64,000 nucleotides of DNA from Hyphomicrobium sp. (lineage in GTDB: Bacteria; Pseudomonadota; Alphaproteobacteria; Rhizobiales; Hyphomicrobiaceae). The DNA is taken from NCBI GenBank assembly GCA_016716675.1, contig JADJVG010000015.1, forward strand, positions 8,468-72,467. Reading direction: 5' to 3'. The position numbers and the translations under genes were made by a program. This document shows, one piece after another, positions 30,254 to 39,695 of this stretch; position 1 is the first letter of the stretch, and the number at the start of each line of letters is the position of its first letter. The notes beneath the pieces are model-generated. The model saw only the letters and a list, made by a program, of their open reading frames with translations, made no database searches and was not told the origin of the DNA.

Positions 30254-30934
30254 ATGTGCTCGCGTTACAGTTTGACCTCGCCGCCGGAGGCTGTCAGCCA
30301 CCTGTTCAAGTGCGGTGACCGGGACAACTTTCCGCCGCGCTACAATATCGCCCCGACCGAGCCGGTGTTGATCGTGCGCGCCGATGCCGGTGGCAAACGC
30401 GAGCTTATGCTTGTGCGCTGGGGATTGATCCCGTCATGGGTTAAGGACCCGCGCGAGTTCTCGACGCTCATCAACGCGCGGTCAGAGACGGCAGCCGAAA
30501 AGCCATCGTTTCGCGGTCCGCTGCGCCATCGCCGGTGCCTCGTGCCGACCGACGGGTTCTACGAATGGACCGGCCGGCCCGGCGCCAAGCAACCGCATCT
30601 GATCCGCAAAATGGGTGGCGGCCTGTTTGCGTTTGCCGGCCTTTGGGAGCATTGGCTCGGCGCCGATGGCAGCGAACTCGAAACCATGGCCATTCTCACC
30701 ACGGCCTCGAATGCCGATGTTGCCCATCTGCATGACCGGATGCCCGTCATCATAGAGCCCGAGCATTTCGACCGCTGGCTGGACTGCAAGCCGGGGACGG
30801 CGGATCACATCGCTGATCTGCTGCGGCCGCTGCCCGAGGGCAACCTGGAAACCCGCGAAGTCAGTCGCAAACTCAATAATCCGCGCGCTGACGGCCCTGA
30901 TCTCATGGAGCCGGACGCATCGACGGTTCGTTAA
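30254..30934 (+). CDS. SOS response-associated peptidase (SRAP/HMCES family)
   Basis: SRAP proteins form a thiazolidine cross-link through Cys2 to abasic sites in single-stranded DNA and shield them. The N-terminus MCSRYSLTSPPEAV places Cys2 correctly. Other family features are visible: NFPPRYNIAPTEPVLIV, LMLVRWGLIPSWVKDP, LINARSETAAEKPSFRGPLRHRRCLVPTDGFYEW and HDRMPVIIEPEHFDRWLD. The protein is complete at 226 residues. No DNA-damage operator was searched for. Confidence 0.92.
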   Translation: MCSRYSLTSPPEAVSHLFKCGDRDNFPPRYNIAPTEPVLIVRADAGGKRELMLVRWGLIPSWVKDPREFSTLINARSETAAEKPSFRGPLRHRRCLVPTDGFYEWTGRPGAKQPHLIRKMGGGLFAFAGLWEHWLGADGSELETMAILTTASNADVAHLHDRMPVIIEPEHFDRWLDCKPGTADHIADLLRPLPEGNLETREVSRKLNNPRADGPDLMEPDASTVR

Positions 30935-31287
30935 CGCCTTGGGCGTATGGCCGTTATCAGGCGCTTTTTCGTCCTGATTCGCGCGGTTCGCCACGCGGCT
31001 CCGCAAGATCCGTCTGCCGCCTCGTCAGGCAGCGGCTCTTTTGTTCAACGATCCCAGTACCTTTTCCTTGTCGCGTTGGTGTCCCTCGGTGACGGCATTC
31101 GGCTGAATGATTCGCGCTCGTGCGGAATTGACGTTATTTTTGGAAAGTCAAGAGGCCGCCGCGATCACGCGCTAAAGCGTTACGATGGCATCGAGAAAGT
31201 TGAGCCCCCGAGAGGCGTTAGCGGATCGGGTTCTCACAAGGCAACAGGGTTCGAAAAGAACCGCATGTGACGAGGAGCGAAGTCGTT
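30935..31287. other. Intergenic region
   Basis: About 350 bases between the SRAP gene and the Clp-N/coiled-coil gene. A 107-codon frame runs through it but its product (Arg/Ser-rich, no domain, no ribosome site) is not convincing. I see no tRNA, hairpin terminator or repeat here. Confidence 0.4.
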
Positions 31288-33084
31288 ATGAGCTACAGGG
31301 GTGAGGATCTCGATCTTCGGACGCCACAGACGGGGAATGCGATGTTGTCCGATCTCGCGGGCGACCCCGAACCTGGGTTTGCCAAGAACGGTCAGCGTGG
31401 GCCGTCGCGCTCGGGTCCGATCTGGGTCGACGAAACCGTCATGGCCTGCGCCAATCACGCCTATGAAGTTGCGGTCGCCCATCGCGCCGGCGAAGTCCGC
31501 CTTGAACATTTTCTGCACGCGATGACGCGCATCGACGCCGCCGCCGAAGCTCTTGAAGCGCGCGGCGTGCGGGTTGCGGCGCTCCGGCGCGAAAGCGCGA
31601 CCATCATTGCCAGCGAAATTCCGGTTGGCCTGCCAAGCGGCAAGGGATCGCCGCGCCGTTCCGATGAACTCGCCGATGTATTGCGCATGGCGGCAGCCGT
31701 CGCGGCGCGCCGCAATGCGCCGGCAAGCATCGAAGACGTGTTGAATGTTCTCTTTGACCAGCGGACCGATATGCCGGGCATGGCGCTTCTGGCGCGCCAC
31801 ACGATGCGCACAACCGTGCGCGAGACGCTTGAGCAGTTCCCGCCGCTGTCGCGCTACGCGACCGACACTGTGCGGTATGTCGCGCCGCCCGCCGAACGCT
31901 ATGTGCGCGTGCAGGCACCCGAGCCGGTGCGCTATGTGACGGAACAGGCGCGCCCCTATCGCTCTGAATTTTCAGGCACAGCGACCGATTCCATCCAGAA
32001 TACGCGCATCGAGGCGCTGGAGCAGATGGTTCGCGCGTTGAGCAACGACATTGCCAGCGAAAGGCAGGTGGTGTCGGGCCTGCTCAAAGATTTGTCGCGC
32101 GATACCCAGGCACAGCGCGATGATCAGGGCCGCCTACAAACCGGTCTGTACGATCGCCTGCAGGCGCTGGAGCAAGTCGTGACCACCACCCGCGACACAG
32201 GCAGCAGTGCTGGTGTCAGCGATGGATTGGCCGAGCAACTTCTCAATCTCGAAGTCATGCTTGAGCAGCGGCTGAAGGAATTGAACCAAGGCTGGTCGTC
32301 GCTGACCGTGCGTTTGCAGGACATCGAAAAAGTGTCACGGCAACCGGCTGCCATCGATCCACTGGCATCGGGGCAATTGGTCGAGCGTCTGGCGCGTGCC
32401 ATTGATCTGAAGCCCTTAATGGGCCGCCTCGACGCGATCGAGGAAGCCGTATTGGCCCGCGAAGGTCGTGGCGAGGGCGAAGGTGACGTTGTTGCCGATC
32501 GCCTGAAATCGCTGGAAGGCGAGATTGCCCGCGCGCTTGCCGCCAATACCGCCAGCACAGGCCGCATGGAAACGCTGATCTCCGGATTCGAGCGCCAGAG
32601 CATGGGCTTTGTGGCGCCGCTCGTTGAGCGGGTGAATGAAGCATCGTCGGTGATGGCCGAACGTTTAAGCGCAGTCGAACGCGCGCTCGCCGCCGAAATC
32701 GAAACGGCTGCCGCCAAGCATCAGGCCTATGCCCAAGATCTCGGCGAAGTGCACGATGCGCTGATGAAGCTCAATCAGAACCAGCATACTCTTGCAGGCT
32801 CCATCGATCAGTGGCGGACGGACGCCGCTGGCGACGTCGCGATGATCTCAAACCGACTCGCCAATCTCGATCGTGACAACGAACGTCCGATCGAAACGCT
32901 CAATGCGCTGACGACGCACATGGACACGATGAACCGCATGATGATCGAGCGGTATCATCGCAGAAACCGGTTCTGGTATTGGCTGTTCGGCACCGACGAC
33001 TGGATTGGCGCAAGCTGGCCGTCTCAGGCTGCCGCCATCGAGGCCGAGCGTGAGCGCCTCAAGGCCGCGCAGGTGTCGGACTGA
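31288..33084 (+). CDS. Clp N-domain-like/coiled-coil protein, hypothetical
   Basis: A 598-residue protein from the ATG at 31288 (ribosome site GAGGAG). Residues about 45-165 resemble a Clp N-terminal repeat (VMACANHAYEVAVAHRAGEVRLEHFLHAMTRID, EDVLNVLFDQ), the domain that binds substrates or adaptors in ClpA/ClpB. There is no AAA ATPase domain. An Arg/Tyr-rich spacer with two VRYV repeats (VRYVAPPAERYVR, VRYVTEQARPYR) leads into long heptad-patterned coiled coils (about 230-560) such as RIEALEQMVRALSNDIASE and LLNLEVMLEQRLKELNQ. The end is aromatic (NRFWYWLFGTDDWIGASW), perhaps membrane-associated. I infer a scaffold or adaptor, not an unfoldase. Function unknown. Confidence 0.75.
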   Translation: MSYRGEDLDLRTPQTGNAMLSDLAGDPEPGFAKNGQRGPSRSGPIWVDETVMACANHAYEVAVAHRAGEVRLEHFLHAMTRIDAAAEALEARGVRVAALRRESATIIASEIPVGLPSGKGSPRRSDELADVLRMAAAVAARRNAPASIEDVLNVLFDQRTDMPGMALLARHTMRTTVRETLEQFPPLSRYATDTVRYVAPPAERYVRVQAPEPVRYVTEQARPYRSEFSGTATDSIQNTRIEALEQMVRALSNDIASERQVVSGLLKDLSRDTQAQRDDQGRLQTGLYDRLQALEQVVTTTRDTGSSAGVSDGLAEQLLNLEVMLEQRLKELNQGWSSLTVRLQDIEKVSRQPAAIDPLASGQLVERLARAIDLKPLMGRLDAIEEAVLAREGRGEGEGDVVADRLKSLEGEIARALAANTASTGRMETLISGFERQSMGFVAPLVERVNEASSVMAERLSAVERALAAEIETAAAKHQAYAQDLGEVHDALMKLNQNQHTLAGSIDQWRTDAAGDVAMISNRLANLDRDNERPIETLNALTTHMDTMNRMMIERYHRRNRFWYWLFGTDDWIGASWPSQAAAIEAERERLKAAQVSD

Positions 33085-33164
33085 GCGGCACCCCTGAGCA
33101 TTCTGCTGCGTTGGCACGCTTGCTGCTTTAACCCCACTGGGTTCAGAGCCCGTTGGAGCACGTT

Positions 33165-34292
33165 ATGGTTACGACTGCCGGTATGCATCTGCAAAAGAGC
33201 CCGCGCCTCGGCGATATCATGGCGCCGGAAGACAATAGCTTCGGCGTCATGCGCCTGCTGATGGCGTCGCTCGTGCTGATTTCGCACAGTTACATGTATA
33301 CTTTTGGCACAACCCTGGCGGAGCCGCTGACCACTTGGACCGGTCATTCGCTCGGTGAGCATGCCGTGCAAGGGTTCTTTATTCTGAGCGGCATCCTGGT
33401 CGCCCAGAGCTTCGAGCGCAGCCGGTCGCTGTTCGACTTCGCGGCCGCTCGTGTACTGCGCATCTTTCCGGGTCTCATCGTCTGCGTTCTGTTGACCGCG
33501 CTGCTGCTCGGCCCGCTGGTCTCACAATTGGCGCCGGAACAATACTTCTCGTCTCCGGTTCTTTTCGCCTACATCGCCAAGACGCTGTCGCTCTCGACCG
33601 GTAGCGCGCCATTGCCGGGCGTCTTCACTGATGTTCCGATGGCGGGCAGTGTCAATTCATCGTTGTGGACGTTGAAGTATGAGGTTCTCTGCTACGTGGG
33701 CCTGGCGCTGGCAGGCACGGCGGGCTTGTTTGCCGCGAAGTATCGCGGCGTGGTGACGATTGCGCTGGCAGCATTCCTCGTCGTGATTTTTGCTGGCGAC
33801 CCGGAACCGATCGAAAACTACACATTCACCGATAACGTCCGCTAGTTCGCGCTCTATTTCGGCACCGGTACGCTGATTTATTTGGTTCGCGATCGGCTTG
33901 TCATCACCGCCTTAGCGCTTCTGCCACTCGCGGCATTGTTTGTCTTCGCGCAAGGTACGCGCTTTGCCGAACTCACCACCGCGCTGCTGATCGGTTACGC
34001 CATCGTCTGGGCGGCTAGCCATCGTTTTGGTCCGCTGCGGGCATGGTGCAATCGCATCGATCTGTCGTTTGGCGTCTACATTTATGCAGGCCCCATTCAG
34101 CAGGCTTTGATCGACGCGGCTCCGGCGTTGCCCCCGATTGCCAATACAGCCATTGCCTTCGCGCTTGTTCTGCCGCTCGCCTTGTTGTCATGGGTATTGA
34201 TCGAGCACCCAGCACTGTCGCTGCGCGCCGTGCTACGCCGGAAGCTGCAATATCGTGCGTCTGCAGCGACGCTGACGATCGTCCCGCGTTAA
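33165..34292 (+). CDS. Acyltransferase 3 family protein interrupted by an in-frame stop
   Basis: A membrane acyltransferase of the Acyl_transf_3 (OafA/OatA-like) family, probably O-acetylating a cell-surface glycan. From the ATG at 33165 (after GGAG) it reads NNSFGVMRLLMASLVLISHSY with the family's conserved Arg and His (RLLMA...SHSY), GHSLGEHAVQGFFILSGILVAQSFERSRSL, and about ten membrane helices. A TAG at 33843-33845 interrupts a single open frame; the protein continues in the same frame as FALYFGTGTLIYLVRDRLV to LLSWVLIEHPALSLR at the end. So this is a nonsense change, not an indel, unlike most defects here. As written the product would be truncated after 226 residues. Confidence 0.75.
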
Positions 34293-34423
34293 CCTTTCGC
34301 GCGCCCACCAGATTGCCAATCCAAGTCCCGGAGAACTTGTGCGCTCTTCGCAATGAAGGGCTTGAGCGCTGGCACGCGTCGTGCTTTGATTAAAAAAGTA
34401 TGAACGTGCGTCCCGGGGGTTTT

Positions 34424-34624
34424 ATGATGCGGCGTTACCTGATCGTTAACGGGGTTTCGACTGCAGTAATGTACGCTGGCGTTTGGGCATTTGTGCCGTC
34501 TGTCACGTCACTCACGCAGACGCTCAACCAGACGTGGGACACGTACGTGATGGGCGACACGATACTCGGCCCCGTCCTGTATCGCATGATCACCGTTGGC
34601 GCGTCCTTGCTTGGCGCCGGCTAA
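34424..34624 (+). CDS. Small hypothetical protein
   Basis: About 66 residues (MMRRYLIVNGVSTAVMYAGVWAFVP) with one or two hydrophobic stretches and a C-terminal VLYRMITVGASLLGAG. Its size and amphipathic profile suggest a small membrane protein. No family recognised. In-frame starts at 34400, 34424 and 34427 compete; a GGGGG stretch just before 34424 could act as ribosome site. Confidence 0.45.
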   Translation: MMRRYLIVNGVSTAVMYAGVWAFVPSVTSLTQTLNQTWDTYVMGDTILGPVLYRMITVGASLLGAG

Positions 34625-34654
34625 GGGGTTTTCGAAGACTGTCGGAAACGTGAC

Positions 34655-35680
34655 CTAGCTGCGCGGTGCCGCCGCGCGCTTCAGGCGATCGTTGATCGCG
34701 TCTCCCAAACCTCCATTCGGAATGGGCATCACGGCAATCGTGGCTGCACCTGACGCATCGAGCGTGCGCAGGGCCGCGAACAGGTTGGCCGCCGCCTCCA
34801 CCAAATCACCGGACCGGCTGAGATTGAACTGCGGCCCTGCAGTCGATGGGGCATCCGCGCCGAAGGCCAGCAAGGCTTCGCCGGTCTGGATATGCGTCGC
34901 GTTCAGGCGAATGCTGGCGCGTGGTGCATAGTGACTTTCGAGTTGGCCAGGGGACCGCGGTGCGGATGGGTCTACGTTCGCGCTGGCCCTGACGACGGGC
35001 GCACCGAGAACGCGCTCAAGTGCTTCAATCGGGACCGCGCCCGGCCGCAAAAGCACAATCGCCGAGCCGGTCGCGTCGACGACGGTTGATTCCAGGCCGT
35101 GCTGCGTGGCGCCGCCATCCAGGATCATGGCAACGCGGGTTTCCAGATCTTCCGCAACGTGCGCGGCACTCGTGGCGCTGACATGCCCCGAGCGATTGGC
35201 GGAAGGTGCCGCCAGCGGCCGGCCGGCGGCGCGCAAGAGCGCCTGCGCCAAGGGATGGTCTGGAACGCGCAGCGCAAGGGAAGGCAGCCCCGCAGATACA
35301 AGTTCGGAAATCGGTGTGTCCGCCTGGCGCGTCACCACGATGGTCAAAGGGCCGGGCCAAAACGCTTCGGCAAGGCGCGTGGCGGCGCCCGAAAAGATGC
35401 CGAGGCGCTCGGCATGGCCGAGATCCGGCACATGCACGATCAGCGGATTGAAATGCGGGCGCCCTTTGGCTGCGAATATGCGGGCGACGGCCTCGCCATT
35501 GGTCGCGTCGGCGCCCAGCCCGTAGACGGTTTCGGTCGGGAAAGCGACAAGATGGCCGGCGCGAATGTGCTGACCCGCGTCACGCAAGGCCGACACGTCC
35601 GCATTTCGGATGACCGCTGCAAAAAGCCATTCGGGCGGTTTGCTATCGCCGGTATTCGGCATACTCTTGAAATCCAACAT
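34655..35680 (-). CDS. tsaC: L-threonylcarbamoyladenylate synthase (Sua5/YwlC/YrdC, long form)
   Basis: First step of tRNA t6A37 synthesis: threonine, bicarbonate and ATP give threonylcarbamoyl-AMP. The 341-residue protein has the YrdC domain with AFPTETVYGLGADATNGEAVARIFAAKGRP, NPLIVHV, FWPGPLTIV, GLPSLALRVPDHPLA, APSANRSGHVSAT and LESTVVDATG. It also has the C-terminal Sua5 extension (SPGQLESHYAPRA), so it is the long form. It starts at the ATG at 35680, divergent from the acyl-CoA dehydrogenase fusion 28 bases away. Confidence 0.93.
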   Translation of the reverse strand: MLDFKSMPNTGDSKPPEWLFAAVIRNADVSALRDAGQHIRAGHLVAFPTETVYGLGADATNGEAVARIFAAKGRPHFNPLIVHVPDLGHAERLGIFSGAATRLAEAFWPGPLTIVVTRQADTPISELVSAGLPSLALRVPDHPLAQALLRAAGRPLAAPSANRSGHVSATSAAHVAEDLETRVAMILDGGATQHGLESTVVDATGSAIVLLRPGAVPIEALERVLGAPVVRASANVDPSAPRSPGQLESHYAPRASIRLNATHIQTGEALLAFGADAPSTAGPQFNLSRSGDLVEAAANLFAALRTLDASGAATIAVMPIPNGGLGDAINDRLKRAAAPRS

Positions 35681-35707
35681 TTGTGAAGCGAACAGAAGAT
35701 CCCGCCA

Positions 35708-38062
35708 ATGACCTATACCGCTCCAGTAGACGACATCCTATCCGCCCTCAAGACCGTCGCGCATCTCGACGCGCGATTGGCTAACTGCCTGTATCCGGGT
35801 CTCGATGCCGACACCATTCGGGCCGTTCTCGAAGAGGCTGGAAAGTTTGCCTCCGATGTGCTGGCGCCGCTCAATCAGAGCGCGGATCGCGCGGGATTGA
35901 AACTGGTTGATGGCGTCGTTGAAACGCCGCCGGGGTTCCGTGAGGCGTACAATCAATTCGCAGCCGGCGGGTGGACCGCTCTGCCGTGTCCGGAGACTTA
36001 CGGCGGCCAGGGGCTGCCGGAGATCGTGTCGGCGCCGGTGGGCGAAATCTGGAACGCCGCCAACCTAGCGTTCGGTGTCTGTCCGCTGCTTACGCAAGGG
36101 GCAATCCACGCCATCGAAGTGGGTGGCAGCGATGCGCTGAAGGAAACCTATCTGCCGAAGATGGTGTCAGGCCAATGGACCGGCACGATGAACCTAACCG
36201 AGCCGCACGCGGGGTCTGATCTCTCGGTCATCAAGTCCCGCGCTGAACCCCAGTCGGATGGAACTTATCGCATCACCGGCACCAAGATTTTTATCAGCTA
36301 CGGCGAGCACGACATGGTGGAGAACATTATCCATCTGGTGCTGGCACGCTTGCCGGATGCGCCGGAAGGTACACGCGGGATCTCGCTGTTCCTGGTGCCT
36401 AAATATCTGCTCAACGCCGACGGGTCTCTTGGCAGCCGTAACGATGTGGTCTGTGCCGGCATCGAACATAAACTCGGAATCAAGGCCAGTCCGACGTGCG
36501 TGATGAAATTCGGTGAGCAGGGCGGCGCCACCGGCTATCTGGTGGGTGAAGAAAATCGCGGCCTCGCGACCATGTTCGTGATGATGAACCAAGCTCGCTT
36601 GGCGGTCGGAATGCAGGGCGTGGCTATAGCCGAGCGCGCAACGCAGCGGGCAATCGCGTTTGCAAACGAGCGTACGCAAGGGCGTGCATCATCCTCGAAC
36701 GGCCCCGGCATGGCGCCGATTGTCGCGCATCCCGACGTGCGCCGCATGTTGATGGCCATGAAATCGACAACCCAGGCCGCTCGTATGATCTGTCTGGCAA
36801 CCGCGGCGGCGCTTGATCTGGCGGCGTTTTCCACCGATGCGGTTGAAGCCAAGGCGGCGCGCAATCTGGCGGCGTTGTTGACGCCTATCGGAAAAGCCTT
36901 CGCAACCGATTCTGCCGTCGAAGTCGCGTCGCTTGGCATTCAAGTGCACGGCGGCATGGGATTTGTGGAAGAAACGGGCGCTGCCCAACACATGCGCGAC
37001 GCCCGCATTCTGCCGATCTATGAGGGCACCAACGGTATTCAAGCCATTGATCTGATAACACGAAAGATCGGCATCGAAGGCGGCGCTGTCATTAAGGCGT
37101 ATCTCGCGGAGATCGCGAGCGTGGCGGATCAAGTGCAAGCCGCAGACAATCCGGCGTTTGGACGGATGGCTGCCAATCTGAAAGACGGGCTCGGGGCGCT
37201 GACAGTGGCCACGCGCTGGACTGCAAAAGCCTTGAGCGAAAATCCTGATGCGGCGCTTGCTGGCGCAACACCCTATCTGCGAGTGTTCGCGCTCGTGGCC
37301 GGTGCGCGCTATCTGGCGGAAACTGCGTTGCGCCCCGACGCGACCGCTGCTAAAAAGAATGCCCTGACGCGGCCAATGTATGCGGCGTTGTGTGACGCAA
37401 TTGAAGCCGGAGACCACGATCCCGACATCGCAGCCCACGTTCTGATGGGATCGGGCGGCGTGTTCACCGCTGGTAACGACATCAAAGACTTTCTTGCAAC
37501 CGGTCTTGGACAGTCAGGCCTGACCGACGAAGTGCTGCGTTTCATTCGCCTGTTGCCGGTGATCCACAAGCCGCTAATCGCCGCCGTGGACGGCATTGCC
37601 ATCGGCATCGGGACCACGTTGTTGTTCCACTGCGACCTCGTCTATGCGTCGCCCGCGTCGAAGTTCGCCACGCCGTTTCTTGATCTCGGGCTTGTGCCGG
37701 AAGCGGGTTCAAGCCTGCTGATGCCCCGCGTGATGGGCGCGCACCGCGCCTTCGAGATGCTGGTGCTCGGGGAGACGTTTGACGCTGGGCGGGCGCGTGA
37801 GGCTGGCTTCGTCAATGCCGTCGTGGCGGCCGACGCCTTGGAGGCGACGGCGTTACGGGCGGCCGCTCGGTTGGCTGCCAAGCCGCCTGAAGCGCTGGCG
37901 CTTGCTCGCCAGATGTTGCGCGGCGACGCGAGCGATATTGCTCAGCGGGTCAATGAGGAAGCTGCTGCATTTCAGGCCCGGCTGGCGTCGCCGGAAGCCC
38001 GCGAAGCCTTTCAAGCCTTCCTTGAAAAGCGGCCTCCGCGCTTTTTGCCACAATCGCGTTGA
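35708..38062 (+). CDS. Acyl-CoA dehydrogenase fused in frame to enoyl-CoA hydratase
   Basis: A 784-residue reading frame. Residues 1 to about 545 are an acyl-CoA dehydrogenase of the long FadE/DmdC-like subgroup: FCVCPLLTQGAIHAI-type region, MNLTEPHAGSDLSVIKSRAE (flavin-binding TEPHAGSD), GLATMFVMMNQARLAVGMQGV, and the catalytic Glu in YEGTNGIQAIDL. The usual end of that domain is missing. At AAKKNALTRPMYAALCDAI the text becomes an enoyl-CoA hydratase lacking its first 30 or so residues, then VLMGSGGVFTAGNDIKDF (oxyanion-hole region), DLVYASPASKFATPFLDLGLVPEAGSSL (catalytic Glu region) and a normal C-terminus. The shared KKNA at the joint suggests deletion between two similar short stretches. 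A beta-oxidation role is inferred. Confidence 0.85.
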   Translation: MTYTAPVDDILSALKTVAHLDARLANCLYPGLDADTIRAVLEEAGKFASDVLAPLNQSADRAGLKLVDGVVETPPGFREAYNQFAAGGWTALPCPETYGGQGLPEIVSAPVGEIWNAANLAFGVCPLLTQGAIHAIEVGGSDALKETYLPKMVSGQWTGTMNLTEPHAGSDLSVIKSRAEPQSDGTYRITGTKIFISYGEHDMVENIIHLVLARLPDAPEGTRGISLFLVPKYLLNADGSLGSRNDVVCAGIEHKLGIKASPTCVMKFGEQGGATGYLVGEENRGLATMFVMMNQARLAVGMQGVAIAERATQRAIAFANERTQGRASSSNGPGMAPIVAHPDVRRMLMAMKSTTQAARMICLATAAALDLAAFSTDAVEAKAARNLAALLTPIGKAFATDSAVEVASLGIQVHGGMGFVEETGAAQHMRDARILPIYEGTNGIQAIDLITRKIGIEGGAVIKAYLAEIASVADQVQAADNPAFGRMAANLKDGLGALTVATRWTAKALSENPDAALAGATPYLRVFALVAGARYLAETALRPDATAAKKNALTRPMYAALCDAIEAGDHDPDIAAHVLMGSGGVFTAGNDIKDFLATGLGQSGLTDEVLRFIRLLPVIHKPLIAAVDGIAIGIGTTLLFHCDLVYASPASKFATPFLDLGLVPEAGSSLLMPRVMGAHRAFEMLVLGETFDAGRAREAGFVNAVVAADALEATALRAAARLAAKPPEALALARQMLRGDASDIAQRVNEEAAAFQARLASPEAREAFQAFLEKRPPRFLPQSR

Positions 38063-38119
38063 TGGATGAGGAGGCGCCGCGCTGACTTTGCTCCGCGGTC
38101 GCGTCATTGAGGGGGTGAT

Positions 38120-39628
38120 ATGCGGCTCGTGATCGTGCGGGGATTGGCTATCGCTGCCCTGATAGCTGGGGTGTTGGCGATAGGTTCGGCGAACGCCAAC
38201 GTGTTCACCCATATTCTGCGTGAAGCCGGTGAGGCTGGCGGCAAGGCATCCTCGCATAGCCTCTCGCACCTCGGCCCGGTCGGCAAAGCGGCTGCCCACC
38301 TCAAATCTCTCGCCAATGCGCCGAAAGCCGCGCTGGCCGCGCACGCGACGCCGGAAGGCCACTGGCAATTCGTTAATCGCGACGGAGAGGTGTTTACTGC
38401 CGGCACCTCTGAGGAGATCAGTCGCGTCTTGCCGACCCTGGCGCCGGAGGCTGTGGCCGCAGGCGAAAGCAAACTGTCGCTCTATGTTTCACAAGACAGC
38501 ATCTTCCAGAACCGGGCGGCACTCGATGCCTTGCCGAGCGATACAGACCTGCACGTCGTGACCGATTCAGGGTCCTTCGCGCTGACGCGCACGGGTTCGG
38601 GGGCAGATGCCGTTCTGCGCGCTGCAATCAAACCCAACCTGATTGCCAAACTCGATAATGGCGACCTGTTTGACGAAGCAATGTCGTATCTTGGCCGTCC
38701 GCTCAACTCGTCGAATATTCGCACTCTGGCGATCGAGCCTGGAGCTGCGAAAAGCCTGTCATCGGCGCCTAAGATCGACGCGGCAAGCAAAGTGCCGCTG
38801 GTTGATCAGATCGAACCCTCATTTCTCGCCTCGGCGTTCGCTTCGATCCGAGGGCAGACGGCGCTGGTGGTGGGGCGAGTCGAGGGCGGCAAGCTGATCG
38901 TCAGCCCCTCAACCGGGGGCGAGCTGAGCCGTGACCTTACCGAATTGGTCGAGGCGGCACGGCGCAACGACGTCAACCTCGTTGTGTTGCACACAGACGC
39001 AGCCCGTCAGCCCGGGGGTCGCAATTGGCTGTGGCAGTCGGTCGAAGTCGGCGGCCTCGACGATGCAATGAAAACGGCGACCTTCGGCGATTTCCTCGAT
39101 GCGCTCGCCGCGCGCCGTGGCGGCTTCGAGATCACGGCGGCGCACGACGGCGGCGGACGTGTGCACCTCGCAGCAGTTCCAAGCCAACCGACTGCCGGGA
39201 TTTCAGAAGACGCATCCAGCCTTCTTGGAGACGTCGTCAGTCACGTGACCGGTGAGTTTGTTTCTGCGGCGGTCGATGTGTACGGCCGCGACCAGTCGAC
39301 CCAAATGGAATACGATGGGCGGCTGATCCCCGGCATTCCGGTCGCTATTCAAATACCGTACTTGCTGTCGCTGGTGGCGGGCGTTTTGGCTTGGCCGACG
39401 GTGCGCGGGTGGTGGTGCCGGTTATGGCCGCCGCAGCCGGCCAAAACCGGGCACGGCCGCATCGCGCGGGTGATCTCAAGTATCCCTCGCGAAGCTGTCT
39501 TTTGGCTGGTTTTCCTGCCATTGACCGGCATTCCGGCCATCATCTGGCAGCTGGCGGTACAGTCCTGGCAGACGGCAACGGCGCCGTTCCGCTGGCTCCA
39601 CCGACGATTTTTACGCCGCGAGGTATAG
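38120..39628 (+). CDS. Large hypothetical membrane/secreted protein
   Basis: 502 residues from the ATG at 38120, with a signal peptide (VIVRGLAIAALIAGVLAIGSANA). The long central part (about 40-400) is soluble with a regular alpha/beta look: GKASSHSLSHLGPVGKAAAHL, LPSDTDLHVVTDSGSFAL, SEEISRVLPTLAPEA, IRTLAIEPGAAKSLSSAP, DVNLVVLHTDAARQPGGRNWLW. A C-terminal membrane helix pair follows (IQIPYLLSLVAGVLAWP, AVFWLVFLPLTGIPAIIWQLA) with a cationic tail. No family is recognised. It stands between the dehydrogenase fusion and an SDR on the same strand. Confidence 0.6.
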   Translation: MRLVIVRGLAIAALIAGVLAIGSANANVFTHILREAGEAGGKASSHSLSHLGPVGKAAAHLKSLANAPKAALAAHATPEGHWQFVNRDGEVFTAGTSEEISRVLPTLAPEAVAAGESKLSLYVSQDSIFQNRAALDALPSDTDLHVVTDSGSFALTRTGSGADAVLRAAIKPNLIAKLDNGDLFDEAMSYLGRPLNSSNIRTLAIEPGAAKSLSSAPKIDAASKVPLVDQIEPSFLASAFASIRGQTALVVGRVEGGKLIVSPSTGGELSRDLTELVEAARRNDVNLVVLHTDAARQPGGRNWLWQSVEVGGLDDAMKTATFGDFLDALAARRGGFEITAAHDGGGRVHLAAVPSQPTAGISEDASSLLGDVVSHVTGEFVSAAVDVYGRDQSTQMEYDGRLIPGIPVAIQIPYLLSLVAGVLAWPTVRGWWCRLWPPQPAKTGHGRIARVISSIPREAVFWLVFLPLTGIPAIIWQLAVQSWQTATAPFRWLHRRFLRREV

Positions 39629-39695
39629 CGCGTACTTAACTCCGGCGCGGTGAGGCTCTAAGCTTGCGACAACGCGACATAAAAAGGATGCCCGC

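Noticed and set aside
30947..31270. 107-codon frame between the SRAP and Clp-N genes
   Set aside because: No ribosome site, no domain, composition like translated non-coding DNA.
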